Shown here: piece by piece, positions 58,001 to 64,000 of the stretch
Numbering within the stretch: the first letter of the stretch is position 1
How the letters are laid out: each line of letters starts with the position of its first letter
From: Arthrobotrys musiformis
Lineage: Eukaryota; Ascomycota; Orbiliomycetes; Orbiliales; Orbiliaceae
Length of the DNA: 64,000 nt
NCBI GenBank assembly: GCA_036971715.1
Contig: JAVHJL010000005.1
Coordinates: forward strand, 1,984,001 to 2,048,000
Direction: 5' to 3'
Made by a program: the position numbers and the translations under genes
Notes under the pieces: model-generated
The model's input: only the letters and a program-made list of their open reading frames with translations
Database searches by the model: none
What the model was told of the DNA's origin: nothing

Positions 58001-58395
58001 CTGGCCCATGGAAAGTGATAGTCCTTCAAAACGATGTGCGGAAGCGTCTTCGGTAGGGCGCTATGTCCAGGAGGTGGAAATACAGAGTCGACTCTTTCTT
58101 CAATCAGTTTGAAATGAGGCGCAATTACCGTGAATTGCTGCTCCAAATCAATTGCGTCTCTCATCTTATCCTTATCTCCAGGGTGGGGAGGTAGAGTATC
58201 CTTGGGCTTTTCTGGTGGTGTATAGCCCGCCAGAGAAATCCGTTGCTCGACTTTGATGGTGTGCTTACCTCCCTCCATTGAGGGGAGGTAGTAGGATCGA
58301 AATGCCGCTTCTCCTGGCTTCAATTTCGGCATTGTGTTTTTGAGGATGCGCTCCTCGTGCCATAGTGTGAGGTAGCGGTAAGGTATGCCAACCAT
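55066..58395 (-). CDS. Large intronless protein of unknown function (1109 residues)
   Basis: A single uninterrupted 3330-nt ORF with an ATG at 58395, in a neighbourhood where comparable genes have several introns. No signal peptide or membrane segment. The sequence looks globular over most of its length, with short Pro/Lys-rich linkers, for example around residues 880-920 (PPPLPKKVPEPRLFPQK). Motif-like features include ITFTADELQVSDMGVFGEIP and a repeated use of LxVxxKTG turns. The C-terminus ends EPPAEDTLSGV. It lies 535 nt downstream of, and on the same strand as, the even larger intronless gene, so the two may work together. Absence of introns and size hint at a bacterial source (inference). 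No enzymatic motif is recognised. Confidence 0.7.
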   Translation of the reverse strand: MVGIPYRYLTLWHEERILKNTMPKLKPGEAAFRSYYLPSMEGGKHTIKVEQRISLAGYTPPEKPKDTLPPHPGDKDKMRDAIDLEQQFTVIAPHFKLIEERVDSVFPPPGHSALPKTLPHIVLKDYHFPWARNVAGCARQKDDDSNRIPWVALITFTADELQVSDMGVFGEIPGAKLNENLAVEAQVGLSYDKLTEAAKKKNMTNLTAKPDDRERELQTSLICLKKPLFTQLFGDPKEGKGNITQFKYMNHVREVSTEGQMAAMYGPSGLYSIIVSNRTGLFDTEKPTPLIAHLVSLENIDGTPISSLKDNIILTSLYSWTYTSLPPGSFDVRSALKNLGDDLTVLYPGTPPPKQAKPTREPTIDDIINKRQEDGYTLVRHRTKTGEETAAMYRGPLVPTIVPPKSKTGMTIQSNFGTDLQILDADLGLMDISYAAAWQLGKTLAMGDPAFTAALSRVRRHMHMESLKISQINVHKQLGEYVSRDEVLKSIPDLVHGLEGLNSTLHANNTTIVSTNRWQAKSIDETVDITLMSPHIFSQIYENAVPVAMDIASSTAGPGVKYNYHNVPSNTDYAMVQSWIHDKLHMASIPAHYFIPDKSYLPDETLRFFYIDENWTDALIDGALSLANQFTFRPEEDFCRLALKEAIGDYLRKEDPNFGYSPQMPKFGFLMRTNVLVQFPELTVAARFDKTKTAEDKDEKPKAPILVQRKLAPDIMLCLFDYAPPQLWALKFTLPAQQQCYTVGSSFDKDMLKLDIKRIYAPKDPNRDLSGPRAAKRGRALKTDVEYPRSKSDIFDWESRTIKAEAYAKEVWRTLSKETPPPQSEWQNDYFEEEKPTSAMMALQLNEPIYTLDINKIFTEDYVAPPDEPFQFNVPVFPAHKYKPPPLPKKVPEPRLFPQKLVRPTPEEPPIFVPNLLDLTPSKPAHPYDRARFIFKIYTLEGKRITNYVPTTGVLPIDLVFSITTDPEMRPTYNYQIKRLTIKLKQEPFQEGKTKPLLNADYEPDPPSMLSNLRFNIFTSFQDGFMKIELVPRSKNGIPMKDIKECSFMLGLVKPYAWETNERTWVSLEVACIDTGKSERDKDREMLWQDGIIVNMGPEPPAEDTLSGV

Positions 58396-58929
58396 TTTTG
58401 CAGTTTTATGTTTTATATATAGTGGATAGTACGTATACTGAGATGCTTATATATGGGTTTCTAGTACGGAAATGACCGTTGTGGTAGAGTGCGCAGCGGA
58501 CCCGATTTTGTGTTGCTGCTAAGGATATTATAAGGGTGGAGGAAGGATGGAAATTTCTCAAGGCCTCAGAGGTGGGAGAAGGGCCTTTAAGTAGACTCGG
58601 GCGGGCCTATACATCAAAGGTGGGGCAGGTATTTAATTTCCGTGTCCGTGGTTTTCAGCTGGAAGTTATCTTGGATATGTAGTCCATGTAGCGATATAGC
58701 TGAGATCCTCGAATTTGAAATCGAGGGCTCAAGTTGAGATCTAGATCATTATTAGATTGTGGACTGTTTTGACTACTTGGATATATCACGAAATGTTACG
58801 TTGACACAAATTGAAGCTTGGTGATGCTAGATACACATATACTAGGAGATGAACTGGTCTTTTCTACCAAACAAGCTAAAAATTTCATAATTACAATACA
58901 AATCTCATAAAGTTTCGCAAATGATATCC
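58396..58929. other. Spacer between two giant same-strand genes
   Basis: Contains the probable promoter of the 1109-residue gene (TATA-like TTTATATATAG near 58411-58421 on the plus strand, 20 nt upstream of its ATG) and AT-rich DNA. No ORF. Confidence 0.45.
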
Positions 58930-61900
58930 TCACGATTCCTGTTGCGGAGGTACCGGTGCATCTGCAAGTTGCAGATACCCCTCAATAGCCGTATACGGCC
59001 CTTCCTCAAGTCTCGACTTCATATCGAGCGCATCAATCGCCAAACCCATATACGACTCCTTGGGCTCATTCAGATCGTCACCAGGAGGAGGAGGAGGGCA
59101 GATTGGATCCTCAGCCAGCGTGGGATCACCAGGCTTCGGCTCAAGCTTAGGTTCAGGCACATAAGGTTGCAGCCACGTCCACTGATCTCCAGAAACCGAG
59201 GGCAACTGCACTCCGATCTCATTCTTACCTTCCTTCAGAACCTTCTTGACAGGAGTATCAGCAGTCAGTTCTTTACTGACATCGAAAGAAGGGACATCTT
59301 GCACGACCAAAACGGGGCCCGCATGAAAAAAGGCCTTCATCTTCTCAATGGAAGTTTGCCATTGCCAATTTGGCAAAACAATCTCTTTAACGGGTAGAAT
59401 TCCGCTGTATGCGTGAATAGGCGAAAATGGGTCTATCAAGGCCCCAAAAGTGTGCTTTGACAGCTCAGTGTTGTAAGCTGTTTCATAAGCCGTGGCACTT
59501 TTTCTTTCTGGAGGAATGTAGTGGCTTTCAAAGACCGGGTAGTTGCCTTTATCGATAATGTTCAGAAATTTATACTCTTCTTTTCCGAGGTCTGGGCCCC
59601 GAAGATCGTTGCCACTGTAATGAGAATAAAACCTATCAAGATGAAGCGCATCGCCAAATGTGCATTCACTTGAAGACTTTCCTTGGAAATAACCAATGAG
59701 GCCGTCGAAGCCGCGTTGTTTATCTCCGAGTTTAACCTCAAACTGATAGGTTGGGCGTCTGATTGTTGAATCACCCGGTTTGTCAGTGATGGGAGTCGGG
59801 AGTAGCCATTTCTTTAGGGGGAGATCTCCCACAAGTTGGCTTGAGAGCTCATTTGCTGCGAGTTCGAGTGACCAGCCCATGTTCACAAGCGCCAAAGGGC
59901 GTCCGATGAGGGAGCTGGTGAACTCTGAGTACGCACTCGGTGGAGCTTGTAGTTGAACTGTCGCGGAATTGATCATTCCGACGAATTCAGTGAGGTACTT
60001 GTCGCACCCAAGCTTTGCAACGAGGAGAGAAAGTTGCTGCATTTCATAGGTGTTTCCAAAATTTGGATGTTTGGGTTTCTTGAATGGAAGCCATGCGGGT
60101 GAAGTCACCGACCCTTGACTTGCATCACCGAGACGGATTTCTCTGTAGAAAGTTCCGTCTGGGAGGAAGACTTGGACACCTGAGTTGGCGTAATTGACGA
60201 CAACCCATCCCCAAACCGGCTTGTCCCACTCATTCGTGGTACGCCAGAAAGGAGGTTCAGGTGGGGGTGGGGGTAGCTCGGGATTCCCGGGCTCTTCGGG
60301 ATCGCCGGGTATCTCAGGGTTCTCAAATACCCCCGATACCATTTCGACTGGCGGCTTTTCGGCTTCTTTCTTCCCTACTTGGGGAACAAGAAATGCGCCG
60401 TTGAGTCTACAGGGTTGATGAATAGTAGGAGGAACCTGGATGTATTCACATCTGGTCGGATAATCATTATCACGCTGAATGATATTGGGCTCGTTGGGAA
60501 ACTCTGGGCGTGGGTGAGGCTTGTACCAATCACTGATACACGGCCAAATCTTGTTTGGCGTTTCTGAAGGACGAGGATCAATCGCGGTGATTGTTTGTCC
60601 GAATTTGTCAATGATATTGAGCTTGGTGAATTTGAACTGACCATGGGCTACTGGCTTGAAGATGGAAACACCATTGCTTGGTTCCTTTTTGCTGGTTCCG
60701 TAGGGTGTGACATCGGATTCGATGCCAATCTTGGCGAGGCGGCCTCCGTCCAGGCCTGCTTTTTCTCTCAGAGCCTCCGAAACCACAATTAACTCGCCCG
60801 TATCTGGCTTTTTGAGAATCGGCTTGACGTGATTTCCTTGCTCAAGAGTGACGAGATGACTAGAGAAGCCAGCCAAGGGTCCCGAGATAAACCCAAGCTG
60901 CCGTAGCTTGTTCTTGATGAAATCTTCATCCCCATCAAGTAGGCCTGTGCCCGGTGGCAAAGCCGGAGTATCATCGAAAAATTGCCGGATTTTAGCCTCT
61001 AGTGAGAAACTAGGTTGAGGAAGAACGAGAACTCGACCAGAGAGTCTTCTGTAATCGCGGTTCTCCAACTTGATAGGTTCGAGTTCTTTTTGAATATCGA
61101 CGCCTTCTTTGATAACATAGTGAATTGTGTTGGGTTCAGCGTGGGTTTTGTCGTGCTGCTTCAGCGTCCAAAATTCTTCGTAGTCTAGATGAGCGTATTC
61201 AACCTCCCATTCAAGGAATAGGGGAAACCACGGTTGAGTGTCATTCCAAAGATCACGCCATGGGCCCCGTATGGGCTGTTTTTTGTCATCTTGATCGATT
61301 TCCAGTTGGTCATGGTATAGAGGAGATTGCTTTGCGATAGAGTCTCCGGGGTCCTTGACCCGGGTTGTTTCAAGGAGGACAAATTCGTTGATTAAACCCT
61401 TCATTGACTTTGAAAGATCAGGTATGACCTTTTCAATCTGTCCGATTGAATCTAACCAATCTTCACCACCAATTAATGAAAAAGGTGTGTCGCTTCCTTG
61501 AACCTGGGAATCAAGCCGAAACTTGAGCGTTTCCAGGTAATCCGGCTGCCAACCAGACTTGACCCCTCCAACAAGAAGGGTTGGGTCGCGTTGCTGGTAG
61601 TATGTAGGCCGACTGCCAGGTAAGAAGTTCTTGTTGGCTGCTGTGAGATCTTGAATTTTAGCGTGAACTAGCAGTGCTTGATCTTCCAGATCCTTGATCA
61701 GAATATCGAGCTGGTCGACTATTTCACGAGTCTTTTCGGTGCTGTCGTCTTTTGGATATTCTCCGAGAATGCAATACTTCCACCATTCTGAAAACATTCT
61801 CCACCGCAGTTGTTTTACTCTTCTGCCAAGAGCATCAAAGAGCGCTTGGTGGCGGTTTAGCTCAGACAGGTTTGTGAGGGCGGTCTCTGGTAAGCCAGCA

Positions 61901-63267
61901 CCTGATCCGGGTTTGTCATCACCACCGGCGACATAATACCGCTGACCGCCTTCAAATCGAGAGTAGTTCCAGTTGTAAAGCAGATCCTTCGCTTCAAATT
62001 GGGTCTCGACTCCGTCATCCTTGATCAGCAAGAACTTTTCCAGTTTGCTGATAATGATTTCCAACCTCTTGATAGTTGGGTTCTGTTCGATATCTTTATG
62101 CGCCTCGGCATAGGTGGTGAGGGCATCCAGTGGCGTAGTACCAACAGAGACTGGCAATGTTCCATTTACGAGACGTGCGTAGTCGTCTCCTGGCACATTG
62201 GCGGGGGCCTCCTCAGAGTTCCACTTGACATTGTAGATGGTACCATGGCAGACGCTTCTGGTTCCTTTGGGGGAGTTGAGCCATGTTTTCATGTCTTCAG
62301 TGACATCCTCATCTGCGTTCTTTTGGGAACCCTTAATTTCCATCTTTAGATTGGAAAGCTTGTCTCTTCTCGGTGTTTGGTTGCCCTCTTTAACGTAGAA
62401 TAGGTCTTTCTCGAGTCTCCAGTTCCAGCCGATGACGTAGTAGCTTGCATCGACCTTAGTAAGATATTGGCCAGGTGCGTACTCAAAGTTATCCACCATG
62501 GAAAACACATTGGAGCAGTGAGGCTGATAGTCTGGGAAAAGTTGATTCGAGGAACTCAACAGTTTAAGGTCTACTCGGTCTTTGCTTTCACCCTCTTCTG
62601 TCCAGTCTTGTAGGGGAGTCTTCTTTCCGATAAAGACCTCAGCTTGATCCTCAAGAGGGACTTTCGGTATATCGGGGTCGTCGTTGGCAGTACCAAAGAT
62701 GAAAGGCGAAACATCGACTTGGAGGTCAACATCGTCGTCCAACTCTTCCATCTTCCATCTGCGATCGCTTTCCACGACCCAGCAAGTGACTTTCTTGACG
62801 CAATTCCGCGCTTCTTCGGGCTGTACACTTGCCAAATCACTGATTTTTCTGATGACAAGCCATCTCGCCGGTGCATTGGGAAATTGGGGTGTAGTTTCAT
62901 CTTGTTTCGCGGACGTGACTCCGGCAAGCTTGCCCGAGACACCTGACGCTTTGGGTTTTGTATCGGTAATGCCACTTCTGTAGACGAGAGGCATAGTCCA
63001 GTGTAGATACACACCCTGCCGTTTCCGAAAGGGCTTTTCTGTTCCCAAATCTGTAAATCGAGAGTTTTTCCATGCAGGCCACGCATTGTGGAGGTCGGCA
63101 TGGTGCATGATGTCGGCCTGAAGATAGCCATCACCAAGCCTCAGAAAACTGTAGTTTGGCTGTGTTATAGGTGCAATTTTGACTTTGTCTTTGTGGCTAT
63201 CGCATACGGGCTTGTTGAAGATGAAGGCATCCAGTTTTACTGGGATGAGGACGTTTTGGTCCGCCAT
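58930..63267 (-). CDS. Giant intronless protein of unknown function (1445 residues)
   Basis: One uninterrupted ORF. The ATG at 63267 (MADQNVLIPVKLDAFIFN) is the start, since the frame upstream has no ATG. The N-terminal 250 residues include KRQGVYLHWTMPLVYRSG, FPNAPARWLVIRKI and a CWVVESDRRW strand. This pattern (HLHW..P, then a xPxRWLVxR, then WVVESD) recalls an uncharacterised bacterial protein family, usually of about 1000-1500 residues and often in two-gene units. This is memory, not a search. The middle has coiled-coil-like parts (EKFLLIKDDGVETQFEAKDL). Near residues 985-1005 is a Pro-rich linker (GNPELPPPPPEPPFW), followed by a second globular half (AYSEFTSSLIGRPLALVNMG). The tail holds PPPPPGDD. 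No signal peptide; no catalytic motif recognised. Its downstream partner is the 1109-residue gene. Confidence 0.7.
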   Translation of the reverse strand: MADQNVLIPVKLDAFIFNKPVCDSHKDKVKIAPITQPNYSFLRLGDGYLQADIMHHADLHNAWPAWKNSRFTDLGTEKPFRKRQGVYLHWTMPLVYRSGITDTKPKASGVSGKLAGVTSAKQDETTPQFPNAPARWLVIRKISDLASVQPEEARNCVKKVTCWVVESDRRWKMEELDDDVDLQVDVSPFIFGTANDDPDIPKVPLEDQAEVFIGKKTPLQDWTEEGESKDRVDLKLLSSSNQLFPDYQPHCSNVFSMVDNFEYAPGQYLTKVDASYYVIGWNWRLEKDLFYVKEGNQTPRRDKLSNLKMEIKGSQKNADEDVTEDMKTWLNSPKGTRSVCHGTIYNVKWNSEEAPANVPGDDYARLVNGTLPVSVGTTPLDALTTYAEAHKDIEQNPTIKRLEIIISKLEKFLLIKDDGVETQFEAKDLLYNWNYSRFEGGQRYYVAGGDDKPGSGAGLPETALTNLSELNRHQALFDALGRRVKQLRWRMFSEWWKYCILGEYPKDDSTEKTREIVDQLDILIKDLEDQALLVHAKIQDLTAANKNFLPGSRPTYYQQRDPTLLVGGVKSGWQPDYLETLKFRLDSQVQGSDTPFSLIGGEDWLDSIGQIEKVIPDLSKSMKGLINEFVLLETTRVKDPGDSIAKQSPLYHDQLEIDQDDKKQPIRGPWRDLWNDTQPWFPLFLEWEVEYAHLDYEEFWTLKQHDKTHAEPNTIHYVIKEGVDIQKELEPIKLENRDYRRLSGRVLVLPQPSFSLEAKIRQFFDDTPALPPGTGLLDGDEDFIKNKLRQLGFISGPLAGFSSHLVTLEQGNHVKPILKKPDTGELIVVSEALREKAGLDGGRLAKIGIESDVTPYGTSKKEPSNGVSIFKPVAHGQFKFTKLNIIDKFGQTITAIDPRPSETPNKIWPCISDWYKPHPRPEFPNEPNIIQRDNDYPTRCEYIQVPPTIHQPCRLNGAFLVPQVGKKEAEKPPVEMVSGVFENPEIPGDPEEPGNPELPPPPPEPPFWRTTNEWDKPVWGWVVVNYANSGVQVFLPDGTFYREIRLGDASQGSVTSPAWLPFKKPKHPNFGNTYEMQQLSLLVAKLGCDKYLTEFVGMINSATVQLQAPPSAYSEFTSSLIGRPLALVNMGWSLELAANELSSQLVGDLPLKKWLLPTPITDKPGDSTIRRPTYQFEVKLGDKQRGFDGLIGYFQGKSSSECTFGDALHLDRFYSHYSGNDLRGPDLGKEEYKFLNIIDKGNYPVFESHYIPPERKSATAYETAYNTELSKHTFGALIDPFSPIHAYSGILPVKEIVLPNWQWQTSIEKMKAFFHAGPVLVVQDVPSFDVSKELTADTPVKKVLKEGKNEIGVQLPSVSGDQWTWLQPYVPEPKLEPKPGDPTLAEDPICPPPPPGDDLNEPKESYMGLAIDALDMKSRLEEGPYTAIEGYLQLADAPVPPQQES

Positions 63268-64000
63268 GTTGTTGTTTGCGAAGGTCTTGATGCTCTGGTA
63301 GATCTTCAAAGCCAACAGCTATTCAGAAAACTGGGGTATTCTATGTAGAAGATAAAAGAGGGTTGTATGCTTCTCTCGAAACTGTGAGTCTGAAGGCTTG
63401 GGAATCACAGTGTAGAGAATTGTCATCGGAGATGAAGCTTTGCATGTTTTTTTTTTCCCGCAAAGGTATTCCTCCGACTTCCCATAGCTGTATGGGTATG
63501 CGATGGGGTAATTATCGACCGCGGTCGCAAGCCCCTCTTCAGCTGGTGGTCTGGATTCATTTAAGACTCTGGGTGCGGGTGTGTTGCCGTTCAAAATACA
63601 ACAAAGGACGGCCAATGCCCTTCCAATTCAATGCGATGACTCGACATGCCGCGATGCCATGCCATGCATTGCGATGCACCTCGAGAGCTGATATCAATAT
63701 CAAGAATGTCTCAGGTACGCCGTTGACAAGGACGGCTGAGATGTCTCAATTGGTCTATTATGTAGGAATTGGTCCAACCAGGAGCGTGCCCGCTCCGACT
63801 CCGCGCGAAACTCTCGGGCCTCATTTATAATATTTATCACGAGGACTGAGCCCTGCGCCTGCATGCAGAGTGCAAGCCTATGCCAAGTCTGGTCTAACCG
63901 ATGTGGGACGGTCTCCTATTCTGGTCTAGTCTGGCGCCGCACCGTTTAATCCGGCCCTCGGATTGGCTTCGCACAGAGGAACTTTCAGGTATACCTCATA
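63268..64000. other. Upstream region of the giant gene
   Basis: No accepted ORF; includes an ATGC/CATGC-rich patch (about 63635-63680). Presumably the promoter of the minus-strand giant gene, continuing beyond the window. Confidence 0.4.

Noticed and set aside
1..64000. CRISPR array, bacterial operons, rRNA genes, intact transposase or reverse transcriptase
   Set aside because: No regularly spaced repeats, no rRNA-like sequence, and no transposase or polymerase motifs were seen in any long frame.

Overview
The window is a stretch of a filamentous ascomycete genome. This is read from spliceosomal introns of about 50-140 nt (GT..AG, usually with a CTAAC/CTGAC/CTAAT branch site near the acceptor), a Zn(II)2Cys6 transcription factor, a eukaryotic 20S proteasome beta2 subunit, an APC/C cullin subunit, fungal-type terpene synthase, GMC and CorA-like families, and many secreted low-complexity proteins. 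The species cannot be fixed from the sequence; a Pezizomycotina genome is the safe statement. Most multi-exon models given here were joined by hand, and the exon phases were checked to add up to whole codons. They remain predictions without RNA data.

Layout. 1-4.35 kb: 3' part of a large ankyrin-repeat protein with a coiled-coil tail. 4.6-13 kb: accessory region rich in secreted or membrane proteins: two acidic or Gly-rich secreted proteins tail to tail, a two-pass membrane protein, an orphan, another secreted disordered protein, and a small basic secreted peptide. 13.5-15.5 kb: a seven-exon class I terpene synthase with altered metal-binding and RY motifs. 17.2-19.9 kb: a Zn2Cys6 regulator. 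20.8-21.8 kb: PUP1. 22.4-24.9 kb: a secreted protein with six repeats. 25.4-28.6 kb: APC2. 28.9-30.2 kb: a possible cyclin-like relic and a small Cys-containing protein. 30.6-32.5 kb: a polytopic membrane protein. 33.1-38.7 kb: two divergently transcribed flavoenzymes (a secreted GMC oxidoreductase and an FMN 2-hydroxyacid oxidase) sharing 2.2 kb of intergenic DNA. 38.8-40.9 kb: a CorA-like membrane protein. 42.0-42.7 kb: a secreted Cys-rich EF-hand gene that appears frameshifted. 44.7-45.5 kb: a small coiled-coil protein.

The most unusual part is 46.5-63.3 kb. Two MACPF-like genes, one with C-terminal jacalin-like modules, are head to head around a 0.66 kb spacer that contains a perfect 10-bp inverted repeat. 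They are followed by a disordered-protein gene and then by two very large intronless genes (1109 and 1445 codons) in tandem, encoding proteins of unknown function. The larger one starts with a region that resembles, from memory, an uncharacterised bacterial protein family. Together they form a candidate antagonism, defence or pore-forming island, possibly partly acquired from bacteria. The two housekeeping genes (PUP1, APC2) at 20-28 kb anchor a conserved core between accessory regions.
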